Source: Gemmatimonadota bacterium
Lineage (GTDB): Bacteria > JAAXHH01
Reading direction: 5' to 3'
DNA length: 36,229 bases
Assembly: GCA_026706345.1 (NCBI GenBank)
Contig: JAPOYX010000177.1
Span: forward strand, 22,992-59,220
The translations under genes were made by a program, and so were the position numbers. Positions 25,266-32,686 of this stretch are shown piece after piece. The notes below the pieces were generated by a model. That model was given only the letters and a program-made list of their open reading frames with translations. It was not told the DNA's origin and did not search any database. Numbering within the stretch: position 1 is the first letter of the stretch; every line of letters starts with the position of its first letter.

Positions 25266-26490
25266 GGGCGTCGATCAATTGAGTGACGCCGAGATACAGA
25301 AAGAGGACCAGTGCTAGGGCGAGGAGCACGTTCAGCAACCAGCCCGTCTTCAGGTTTCCGACCCACTCCCTGCGCGAGTTCATATACAGCAGGGTGCCGG
25401 CCAGGAACGGCATGAAGAAAGCGCCGACCACCGTATAGACGATGACGACGGATACCGGCCGGTCGAACAGCAGCAGGGCCATGGTCGGAAAGGTCAGGAA
25501 CAACAGGAATCCGCGGTAGTACCGTGAATCGGTTCGGACCATGGCTTCGCGGGCCTCGCTGGACGCCTTTTTGAACAGTGCCATGAAGTCGGCGAACAGG
25601 TAGGGGATGCCCTGCCAGACCCCCAGTACGGATGTGATGACCGCGGCCCAGAATCCCAGGTAGAGAGACCACCGGCCGAAGGGTCCCAGCGCCGCTTCCA
25701 GCCGGTCGGCCATGCCCAGGACGATATCGATGCCCACCGCTTCGGGACGGATCTGCGCGCCGAGGATCATGACGGCTATACCGAAGAATCCCGTCAGGAG
25801 ATAGGCGCCGCCGAGGTCGATGCGTATGCCCTTGAGCCACTCGCTTCCGTTTCGGCCGGCCTCCCTGATCCAGTACCCGTAGCACATGACCGACAGGCTG
25901 CCGCCCACGCCGCCCAGGACGCTCAGTACGGCGACCACCGAACCCGACGGCGCGCTCGGCAGGGCGATGCCGCGCAGGATGTCGCCGAGGTCGGGACGGA
26001 GGGCCCAGGCGCTGATCAGGAAACTTACGAACATCAGGCCGATGAGCACCTTCATGACGGTCAGGAAGAACCCGAATCGGCCCGCCCAGACCATGACGCA
26101 CGCGGCCAGGGCGTGGATGATCCCCCACTGCGCAACCGAGAGCCCCGGGAAAACCGTATGGCCGGCAATGCCGGAGGCCGACAGCAGCCCGCCGCCGACC
26201 AGGAAGGACCAGATGAGCAGGTAGAGCAGGAAGAAGTACTGAACGGGCCTGCCGAGGCGCTCCACCCAGCCTTCCAGGAGCGTGGTGCCCGTCGCAAGCT
26301 GCCAGCGTCCGACCCCTTCGTTCAGGGCGAACTTGAGCACAGCGCCCCAGACGATGGCCCACAGCAGCACCGTGCCGAACTTCGCGCCGGCGTTGGTAGC
26401 CGAAATCATGTCTCCGGCGCCGACCCCCGTGGCCGCGACGGCGATCCCCGGCCCCATCAGGGCGATCATCTGGAGGAAGTTCAGTTTCAA
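25258..26490 (-). CDS. Nramp-fold transporter lacking canonical metal-site motifs
   Basis: A 410-residue inner-membrane protein with about eleven hydrophobic segments, of the Nramp/MntH superfamily (LeuT fold). TM1 reads GPGIAVAATGVGAGDMISATNAGAKFG-like (residues 13-39, split by the unwound region). In true Nramp metal transporters this region holds D-P-G-N, whose Asp and Asn bind the metal; here it is G-A-G-D (24-27). The TM6 M-P-H motif is also missing; the matching stretch reads SLSVMCYGYWIREAG. It is therefore probably not a standard Mn/Fe importer. It lies inside the inositol operon, so uptake of an organic solute or cation is possible but unproven. The start is TTG 26490 with GGAAA upstream; the next in-frame ATG is seven codons in. 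Confidence 0.85.
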   Translation of the reverse strand: MKLNFLQMIALMGPGIAVAATGVGAGDMISATNAGAKFGTVLLWAIVWGAVLKFALNEGVGRWQLATGTTLLEGWVERLGRPVQYFFLLYLLIWSFLVGGGLLSASGIAGHTVFPGLSVAQWGIIHALAACVMVWAGRFGFFLTVMKVLIGLMFVSFLISAWALRPDLGDILRGIALPSAPSGSVVAVLSVLGGVGGSLSVMCYGYWIREAGRNGSEWLKGIRIDLGGAYLLTGFFGIAVMILGAQIRPEAVGIDIVLGMADRLEAALGPFGRWSLYLGFWAAVITSVLGVWQGIPYLFADFMALFKKASSEAREAMVRTDSRYYRGFLLFLTFPTMALLLFDRPVSVVIVYTVVGAFFMPFLAGTLLYMNSRREWVGNLKTGWLLNVLLALALVLFLYLGVTQLIDALG

Positions 26491-26586
26491 GTTGGTTTCC
26501 GTATCGGAATCAGGCGTGAAGTTTGGTTTCCGCGCCGGTTCAGGCGGGCAGGCGCACCGGAATCAGCTCGGAAGGCGTTCCGGGTA

Positions 26587-27519
26587 TCAGATCTCGTCCC
26601 GCAACATTTCGTCCAGGTACCGCTTGCCGGACAGGATCGCGTTGAAGGGATCGGCGCCCGTGGCCAGCTCGATGCTGATGTACCCGTCGAATCCGCCGTC
26701 CCGCATGATCCGAAGCGCCCGCCGATAGTCGATCATGCCCTCGCCCAGGGGCGCGTTGATGTGCTGGGCGCGGTCTTCTTCCTGGAAGTAGATCCGCTGG
26801 ATGTTCTTGACGTGCCAGAAGTTGGTGTGGGGCGCGAGCATGCGGCACACGTCGTCCCAGCCGCCCTCGGGCGTCGCGTAGGCGAAGTAGAAGTTGCCGA
26901 GGTCCGGATTCGCCTTGATCAGGGGGTGATCGACGAGATCGATGAGCCGCAGCATGCCCTCCGGAGTGTCCACGATGCTGTTCTGGTGGAGTTCCAGCGT
27001 CAGTTCGGTGCCCTTCGACTCGGCCTCCCGGGCCAGTTTCTTCAGCACGCCAGCGGCTTCCTCGTAGTCTTCGTCCCGCGCCCGCAAGCTGCTGCCCACC
27101 GGGTCGGACTGTCCCCGGAGATCCTGCTCTCGCACGCCCACTTCCCAGGGTTGCGGCGAGATGGACATGTTTACGAGTGGTGCGCCCGCGAGTTGGGCTG
27201 CTTTCACCGCCCGGGACAGCAACCCCCGGTTCGCCGTCCGGACCTCCTCGGGCGCCGGCCAGGTGATGATCTTACGCAGTACGGTCAGTCCGCCGATTTC
27301 GAGTCCGTGGCCGCGCGCCTCCTCGCCCAGGTCGACCAGCGCTTCGTCCGGCGCGTCGTAGAAATTGAACCAGGTCTCGCCCAGGTCGATCCCATCGAAT
27401 CCGTGGCGGGCGAGCCAGTCCCACACGGGTTTACGTTCCTCGGCCAGGGGATAGCCTCTTTCCGCGGCTTCGGGTGAACGATAACCACTCAGCGTGAGGG
27501 TACAGAAGACGATTTTCAT
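26587..27519 (-). CDS. Sugar phosphate isomerase/epimerase (xylose-isomerase-like TIM barrel)
   Basis: A 310-residue AP-endonuclease-2 / xylose-isomerase-like TIM-barrel protein (PF01261). Features include FDGIDLGETWFNFYDAPDEAL (40-60), LTLELHQNSIVDTPEGMLRLID (about 179-200, with a metal-ligand Glu), IKANPDLGNFYFA, WHVKN and a late GYISIELATGADP where the last Glu ligand lies. Such enzymes epimerise or isomerise keto-sugars, or dehydrate inososes. ATG 27519 overlaps the upstream gene's stop in an ATGA junction (27516-27519), so the two are translationally coupled. An upstream in-frame start at 27561 would lie inside that gene and is rejected. In the inositol operon it may be an inosose or keto-sugar isomerase (IolI-like), but this is inference. 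Confidence 0.88.
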   Translation of the reverse strand: MKIVFCTLTLSGYRSPEAAERGYPLAEERKPVWDWLARHGFDGIDLGETWFNFYDAPDEALVDLGEEARGHGLEIGGLTVLRKIITWPAPEEVRTANRGLLSRAVKAAQLAGAPLVNMSISPQPWEVGVREQDLRGQSDPVGSSLRARDEDYEEAAGVLKKLAREAESKGTELTLELHQNSIVDTPEGMLRLIDLVDHPLIKANPDLGNFYFAYATPEGGWDDVCRMLAPHTNFWHVKNIQRIYFQEEDRAQHINAPLGEGMIDYRRALRIMRDGGFDGYISIELATGADPFNAILSGKRYLDEMLRDEI

Positions 27520-28601
27520 GGAGTGTCTTCCCCCAGGTACGCGTTGACGATGTCTCGGCAAAGGGCATGATCATGCCGCGCACCGTATCCGTCGGTGATG
27601 GGTGGTTTCCCGTTCACGACGCAATCGTGAAAATGGATCAACTCCAGCTTGAAGGAATTTTGCTTGTTGACGACGATTTCCTTCTTCCAGGGCTGTTCGC
27701 CGTCCATGCCCTGCACGGTGACCGGCGACGGCAGTCCCCGGTCGAACCCCGTGGGAAACCGAATGCCTACCCGCCATCCCGCGCCGAAGACTTCCAGGGT
27801 CTCCCGGAAATCGTGCAGTTCGGGCAGGCTGGTCCAGGTCGCCGAGCACCGGGCGTCGTTTTCATAGGCCAAGACGGTCGTCACGCTCGATCCTCCGCGC
27901 CACACTTCGGCGCTAACCACGCGTTCCGGCGGACCGAACATCCCCCGCAGGCTGCTGATGTCGTGGATCATGCTGCCGGAGAGCGAGAAGAATATCCTTC
28001 GCACGGCCTCCGGGGCGTCGCCGATGGCATCCCGGATGGCCTGTTCGCGCTGGGCGGCCGAGCGTTCGATCACCTCGCCCGGGATATCGTCGAAAGCGTA
28101 AAGCGTGAACTCCCGGAGGTGCCGGTCGTTGCCGCAATGGAGGTGGTTGGCCTGGATAAAGCGGATATCGGGCATGGCAAGCACTTCGTTCCGCGCGAAT
28201 TGGTATCCCGGATCGTGTTGTTTCATGTATCCCACCATCAGCGTCTTGCCCGAAGCCTCGGCGGCCCCGATGATCTGGTCCGCTTCTCCGACCGAGAAGC
28301 ACATGGGCTTCTCGATGAAGACGTGCTTGCCCGAATTCAACGAGGCGACGGCCGTTTCTGTCTTGGGGTCGGCGAAACACAGCAGAACGGCGTCCAGATC
28401 GAGGTCCAAGAGGTCCTGGTAGCGGGTGACGCGGGCTTGGGGCGGTACGTGGTACATCTCGCCGATGAAGTCGACCAGTTTTGCGGATGCGTCGCATAGA
28501 CCGGCCAGTTCGTAGCGGTCACGGAGCTCGGCGATATGGGGCAGGTGTTGGATCTGGGCGATCGCACCGCAGCCGATCACGCCGATCCTGATGCGGTCCA
28601 T
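27516..28601 (-). CDS. Gfo/Idh/MocA oxidoreductase
   Basis: A 361-residue NAD(P)-dependent dehydrogenase: Rossmann motif GVIGCGAIAQIQHLP (7-21) and the catalytic Lys98 in FIEKPMCFS. MIHDISSLRGMFG (around 222-234) supplies the conserved His/Asp region. The sequence is only distantly like the IolG-like gene at 23979-25142, so it probably has a different substrate. The start is ATG 28601, with AAAGG about seven bases upstream; an extension to 28658 lacks a ribosome site. It is the first gene of the minus-strand operon and its 3' end overlaps the epimerase gene by four bases, so the pair is translated together. A cyclitol or keto-sugar dehydrogenase is likely. The upstream promoter region is just 80 bases from the tRNA-Arg gene. 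Confidence 0.88.
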   Translation of the reverse strand: MDRIRIGVIGCGAIAQIQHLPHIAELRDRYELAGLCDASAKLVDFIGEMYHVPPQARVTRYQDLLDLDLDAVLLCFADPKTETAVASLNSGKHVFIEKPMCFSVGEADQIIGAAEASGKTLMVGYMKQHDPGYQFARNEVLAMPDIRFIQANHLHCGNDRHLREFTLYAFDDIPGEVIERSAAQREQAIRDAIGDAPEAVRRIFFSLSGSMIHDISSLRGMFGPPERVVSAEVWRGGSSVTTVLAYENDARCSATWTSLPELHDFRETLEVFGAGWRVGIRFPTGFDRGLPSPVTVQGMDGEQPWKKEIVVNKQNSFKLELIHFHDCVVNGKPPITDGYGARHDHALCRDIVNAYLGEDTP

Positions 28602-28682
28602 GAGAATGCCTTTCCGGCAATCGATGATCTTGAATCGATGCCCTGGAATCGATGCCACTGATGGGGAAGTCGATAAAGAGAA

Positions 28683-28756
28683 TACGCCCGGAGGGATTCG
28701 AACCCCCGACCTACTGATCCGAAGTCAGTTGCTCTATCCAGCTGAGCTACGGACGC
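28683..28756 (-). tRNA. tRNA-Arg (TCG anticodon)
   Basis: A 74-base cloverleaf reads on the minus strand from G1 at 28756. The acceptor stem GCGTCCG pairs with CGGGCGT, with two G-U pairs. The D-arm is GCTC..GAGC, the anticodon stem ACTGA/TCAGT encloses the loop CTTCGGA, giving anticodon TCG (reads CGA and related Arg codons). The T-arm GGGGG-TTCGAAT-CCCTC is standard. The discriminator is A. No CCA is encoded; the next genomic bases read TTC. Confidence 0.95.
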
Positions 28757-28839
28757 ACGGGGAACCCACTGAGGCCAGCATCCGATATACGCATTGAACG
28801 GATTGATGTCAACGAAATCAGGCGGCCTCAAGCCCGATG

Positions 28840-29257
28840 CTACGTTATGTTCGACCTCGCGCGAAGGGTTTCGTCAATCATATCGGAAAACACGCGTTCG
28901 AACCTTTCACGGGTTTCCGAAGACGCCAGGCAAACTAACGGGATAGTTGGACGACCCCCGAGACGGCGGTTAAGATCCACGCCCGGGATCTCGTTGATCT
29001 CGTTCCAGATCTGTTCGCGGGCCTCCGATTGATGAAAGGGGCGTTTCATATACTGGAACTGTACGTGCAATCTGCCGCGGGTCGTAAGACTGAATGTCCA
29101 TTGCACGTCATCCGGATAGTTCAGGTCGAGCTGGAACCACATTTCCGCGGGTCTCCGTACCACGTCTAGATGGACTGTCTGGTAACGGTGGAATCAATGG
29201 CCAACAACCGCTTACTGCTACGAGAAGAACAATCCCAAAGATGGTCGAACGGTCCAT
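28840..29257 (-). pseudogene. Lipoprotein gene interrupted by a frameshift
   Basis: Two frames appear to be one gene. From ATG 29257, with GGAG nine bases before it, the first frame gives a short hydrophobic signal peptide with lipobox VSGC (Cys18), then WPLIPPLPDSPSRRG. The second frame, one base later, gives a 107-residue-plus domain: VVRRPAEMWFQLDLNYPDD, VQWTFSLTTRGRLHVQFQY and IPGVDLNRRLGGRPTIPL, ending at 28840. Total length is 418 bases, one more than a multiple of three, so removing a single base between about 29195 and 29130 would give an intact lipoprotein of about 138 residues. I do not recognise the domain. Either the gene is decaying or the assembly has a one-base error. If the second frame were used alone, GTG 29163 would be the only start and has no ribosome site. 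Confidence 0.6.
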
Positions 29258-29688
29258 ATTTAATCACTCCATAATTACAACTTAACGACTGTTGCAGGTG
29301 GTCATCCCGATACTGGACACGTGCGGGCGTTGGGAATAGGCGCTTCTCTTCAACGATCTCTTGAACTTTGAGTAATTGACCCGTTCGTATGTTTCGCCCT
29401 TGTAGTGCCACAATTCAGCTTCGCTGGCCGCTTCTCACATGGCTTTTATAGGTTCTTTCAAAGATATAAACCGGCAAGGTGTGCAACCTCATCCACAGAC
29501 CGAGTACCTTCAAGGGAATTCTGTGTTCTACCAAGCTGAGCAGTTTGTCACGCAATGTTCAGTTGCGCTCGATGGCATGTATCGCTTCCGAACCAGAAGA
29601 TAGGTCGCCTTTAGTGCGAATCCAAGTCACTATTGCGCTGCGACATAACCTCCGAATCCATACACTGAATCTTTTTTGACAAAGAGGC
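29258..29688. other. Low-GC intergenic region
   Basis: About 430 bases with lower GC than neighbours. Short open frames on both strands (for example 29166-29411 minus and 29479-29679 plus) lack ribosome sites and family resemblance. The right end contains the promoter of the XRE regulator gene. No repeats or RNA gene could be supported. Confidence 0.5.
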
Positions 29689-29724
29689 TTGACAATCATC
29701 TTAATGTGTACTATATATAACACA
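29689..29724 (+). promoter_or_regulatory. Strong promoter with probable operator of the XRE regulator
   Basis: A perfect -35 TTGACA (29689-29694) is followed after 17 bases by TATATA (29712-29717). The -10 box lies within an imperfect inverted repeat, TGTG (29706-29709) to CACA (29721-29724) with an AT core, a likely binding site for the regulator encoded immediately downstream. Transcription should start at about 29724, the A of the ATG. A second TTGACA at 29676-29681 is less well spaced. Confidence 0.7.
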
Positions 29725-30077
29725 TGACACATTTTGGTAAATACATCCGTTCCCGCCGCGAAGACCTGCGGAAGCAAGACAGGCGGTTCTCCCTGCGCCA
29801 GGTGGCGCAGCGCATCGAGGTAGAGCCGGCCTACCTGAGCAAGATCGAACGCGGTGATGTGGCGCCGCCTTCAGAGGCCACGACGCTGAAGCTGGCACGG
29901 GATCTGGGCGAGGACCCGGACGTGCTGCTGGCCCTGGCGGGCAAGGTGTCGAGCGACCTTCAGGAGATCATCCGCAAGCGGCCGAAGTTGTTCGCGGACT
30001 TGATCCGAAAGATGAAGGAGGCGCCCGATCACGCCATCCTCAGGATAGTTCGCGAAGTGCGGGACGGTGAATGGTAA
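29724..30077 (+). CDS. XRE-family helix-turn-helix regulator
   Basis: A 117-residue DNA-binding protein. Residues 4-72 form an HTH_3 (XRE/Cro) domain: FGKYIRSRREDLR, FSLRQVAQRIEVE, the recognition helix EPAYLSKIERG (34-44) and ATTLKLARDLGEDPDVLLALAG. The C-terminal 45 residues are helical and basic-acidic (LQEIIRKRPKLFADLIRKM), possibly a dimerisation or protein-contact module. There is no ribosome site: the predicted transcript begins at or within a base or two of the ATG, so the mRNA is probably leaderless. An inverted repeat over the -10 box suggests autorepression. The gene lies 17 bases upstream of the conserved unknown gene at 30095 and is surely co-transcribed with it. Such pairing is common in XRE-controlled two-gene modules, including toxin-antitoxin and stress systems. 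Confidence 0.9.
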   Translation: MTHFGKYIRSRREDLRKQDRRFSLRQVAQRIEVEPAYLSKIERGDVAPPSEATTLKLARDLGEDPDVLLALAGKVSSDLQEIIRKRPKLFADLIRKMKEAPDHAILRIVREVRDGEW

Positions 30078-30094
30078 CAATAAGGAGAACCATG

Positions 30095-31114
30095 ATGATT
30101 TATCTTGAGCACGACCAGCTGGAAATACAATGCCCGGAAGTCCACGATCATGCCCGGTGTTCGATCTCGTTTCAGCGTACCCTGCGCATCCCGGACGATG
30201 GGCGGGACTACCCGTTGCCCCCGGGCCTGGGTGAATTTCCTCTGCGTCACCTGGACGACTACGCGGAGCGCGTGCCGACGGAGTGGGTCCGCAGGGGTGG
30301 CGTGATCATGCCGATGTTCCAGGCCGAGGCGATGTGGCTGAACTTCGACGGCTACCATGCCTATCCGTTCGCATTGAAGATCGCGACCGGGAAGGTCTGC
30401 GCGATCACCGGCGAGAACCGGGTAAACCATTTGAATACGGATCCTCAGGACTACCTGGTATTGCCCGAACAGCTGTGGCTGGATGGATACTGCGTCGAAA
30501 AGGGCGTGATCCGCCAGTTCGTGGCCATGCCGCTGGGCAAGGGGTACACGGTCGAGGAGCAGTTGAAGGGCTCGGCGCAGCATGGCGGCCTTCAGATAAC
30601 GGCCTTTCCGATGAAGGCGGAACGCTACGAGGCTATACGGGCGTGGGACGGACGATATCCATCGAACCCCCCGAAACTGATGGCCCAGCAAAGTCCCGAG
30701 GAAGATAGCATGGGACTGGCGCCCGGCGGCCGGATGCGGCAGGAGATCTACGAGGACGAATACGGCCTGGATGCCTGGGATCAGCGGCATCCCGCCCGGT
30801 GTTTCATTACCATCGCCAATTCGGCCCAGTGGAAGGCGATAACCGGCGAACGTCCTCCGATAGAGCCGCCTACGGCCCAACAATACACCGAAGCCGGCCT
30901 GCCCTGGTACGACTATTACGACGCCGATCACGAGGCCGTTTCGGGCAGCGATATCCTGAAGTCGGTGCAGAGCGTGTCGCAGACTGGCAAGGAGAAAGGC
31001 GAAACGGCGCTGCCGGACAATGAATCGATCCACGGAACCCGGGTCGTCTCAATCCGGGACACCAGAAAACGCAAGGTTCGGGAGTACTCCGCCAGCGAAT
31101 CGATGGATTCGTGA
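30095..31114 (+). CDS. Conserved protein of unknown function paired with XRE regulator
   Basis: A 339-residue protein with no signal peptide or membrane segment. I do not know its fold. I recall similar uncharacterised proteins in other bacteria, with shared segments such as FQRTLRIPDDGRDYPLPPGLG, VIMPMFQAEAMWLNFDGYHAYPFALKI, YLVLPEQLWLDGYCVEKGVIRQFVAMPLG and MGLAPGGRMRQEIYEDEYGLD, often beside a small HTH gene. The aromatic-rich GMG-type turns and EKGxIRQFVAMPLGKGYTVEEQL look like a compact beta-rich enzyme-like core, but no known catalytic motif is evident. AAGGAG (30082-30087) with seven bases to ATG 30095 fixes the start; ATG 30092 is slightly worse. The C-terminal about 60 residues (from about 280) are Ser/Lys-rich and probably disordered. 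It faces the nuclease-like gene convergently with a gap of only 12 bases. Confidence 0.8.
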   Translation: MIYLEHDQLEIQCPEVHDHARCSISFQRTLRIPDDGRDYPLPPGLGEFPLRHLDDYAERVPTEWVRRGGVIMPMFQAEAMWLNFDGYHAYPFALKIATGKVCAITGENRVNHLNTDPQDYLVLPEQLWLDGYCVEKGVIRQFVAMPLGKGYTVEEQLKGSAQHGGLQITAFPMKAERYEAIRAWDGRYPSNPPKLMAQQSPEEDSMGLAPGGRMRQEIYEDEYGLDAWDQRHPARCFITIANSAQWKAITGERPPIEPPTAQQYTEAGLPWYDYYDADHEAVSGSDILKSVQSVSQTGKEKGETALPDNESIHGTRVVSIRDTRKRKVREYSASESMDS

Positions 31115-31126
31115 GGTCAGGTGTAC

Positions 31127-32288
31127 TCAGGAGGGGACGTTCTCTTCGGTGGCTAAAGTGTTGCCCGTGGATTTCATTTCACTGTTCAGTCGGTCCAGCG
31201 GTTCCGAAAACGCCTCTTCCAACTTGACAATGTGTTCGCACAACCAATCAATCATTTCTGGCCAGTTTTCTTCGTCGAAGCCATTGAATGAGTGCGGAAA
31301 ACTGATGCGACAAGCTTTCTTATCGTCCAATCGCTGCCAGTGGAGTTCTGATCCGAAACTGCCTTCGATCTCCAGCCTTTTCTGTTCGAGCTTGTCAAAA
31401 AACCATTTGTTCTCTTCCGCCTGAGGGCGAGAAATGTAGAGTTCCACGCGCGCCAGGTTTTTTCCAAAGATCATGTTGTAACCACAACCTGACACCCCAG
31501 TTGGGCTCGCCAGCCAATGGTCTCTGGACGGACTGATAGTATCGTACCGCGTAACGCCACGAGCACGGAGTGCCTCCAATGTCTTCGTCCAGAAAGCGTG
31601 CCTCAATTTTTGCGTTTGAGTTAATGTGCGCTGACTGGCTTTCTCCTCCGACTCCTTGTTAGCCATCCCAATCATGTAATCCGCGGCTTCTGGTGTAGGT
31701 ATAATCTGTTGCAGGTCGATCAGAAGCTCTTCGCCGAAGCTGTAAGGCACTACCCGGAAACACTGCGCCTCGACCCCGTGTCCAATCAGCGCACAGTACC
31801 GTTGCCGTAACCTCCTTGCGGAAATTCGCAGCGACCAGAATCAGTCGCTGCTCATTACCTGCATTTAGTACCGTATCGTCGAGATCTTCAACACCGAGGA
31901 ATTCGCACAAGTTCGGTATTGCACTCTCGCCGTCGACCCACCGGTTGAGGTACTTCTGATAGATGTCGACGATCTCTGCCTTCTTCAAACTGGAACAATA
32001 GGCGACGTACTTGAGCGCCTGCCATACGACATCGCGGCCCGAATCGTCGAGTTTATTCTCGATAACCACCACTCGGCCTTCCTTGTCGAGGGCAAGGAGA
32101 TCGAGACGCTCCCTGGTGTCTTCGAAGCCGTCGAATTCCTTTTGGATGACCAGGAGGTCTTCTCCCAGGGCTTCCGGCGTATGCACCAACCATTCTTGGA
32201 GGTGGTCGCGTTCATTCAGTTTCAGATCGCTGAAACGCCGTTCTTCAAGCTGGATGAGGTGATTGTCTGAAAGGTCTACCTTGAACAT
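31127..32288 (-). pseudogene. DUF4268 / PD-(D/E)XK nuclease-like gene broken by a one-base insertion
   Basis: Two overlapping frames form one gene. From ATG 32288 (AGGAG eight bases upstream) the first encodes an N-terminal nuclease-like domain: HLQEWLVHTPEALGEDLLV, then RLDLLALDKEGRVVVIENKLDD (residues about 61-82), with the D...ExK pattern of PD-(D/E)XK folds. The frame continues to KEVTATVLC and then loses sense. The second frame (ending 31127) continues with VVPYSFGEELLIDL, and a DUF4268 domain: LARVELYISRPQAEENKWFF, LHWQRLDDKKACRISFPHS and WPEMIDWLCEHIVKLEEAF. Removing one G at about 31791 gives VTATVLWLIGHGVEAQCFRVV, exactly the expected join. The intact protein would be about 386 residues. 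Known relatives are uncharacterised, probably DNA-cleaving; the break could also be an assembly error. Confidence 0.85.
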
Positions 32289-32444
32289 CAGCGGGTCTCC
32301 TGCGGTAGTGTGCCGGGTAGGCTGCTCTTGAATCCGGTTACCGTGGTATAACTTGCCTCAACCTAGTCGCTTTGCGCCATAGGTTCGCGGTTTAATCGAC
32401 ATGATCCGGGGATGGCATTCGACGGTTTGGTAGCGAGGTCGGTA

Positions 32445-32518
32445 TACCCCAGGCAGGATTCGAACCTGCGACCCTCGGATTAGAAGTCCGATGCTCTGTC
32501 CAACTGAGCTACTGGGGC
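32445..32518 (-). tRNA. tRNA-Arg (TCT anticodon)
   Basis: A 74-base cloverleaf on the minus strand from G1 at 32518. Acceptor GCCCCAG pairs with CTGGGGT (one terminal G-U). The D-arm is GCTC..GAGC, the anticodon stem TCGGA/TCCGA encloses the loop CTTCTAA, giving anticodon TCT (AGA/AGG Arg codons). The T-arm GCAGG-TTCGAAT-CCTGC is perfect. The discriminator is A and no CCA is encoded. Confidence 0.95.
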
Positions 32519-32686
32519 GCACCACCTTCAATATATGGGATCGGGGGTTGCTGTCAACACGAGAGTGGGGCGGCACCGGGTCGACTTTTTGCGGTAGAAA
32601 ACGAGATTTCAGAAACGGCTTCCGACTGTTGAGGTATGCCGCATTGAAGCGGTCACCCGACAGTTCATCTTCACATGGGAGCCAAA

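Noticed and set aside
26113-27477. Plus-strand frame opposite transporter and epimerase
   Set aside because: It spans two real minus-strand genes and shows no family features.
28763-28840. Transposon ends around the tRNA-Arg/lipoprotein boundary
   Set aside because: No inverted repeats or target duplications could be found by eye.
28683-32518. Attachment-site direct repeats at the two tRNA-Arg genes
   Set aside because: The only shared stretch is the conserved T-arm around GGATTCGAAC, found in most tRNAs; no integrase or separate repeat was seen.
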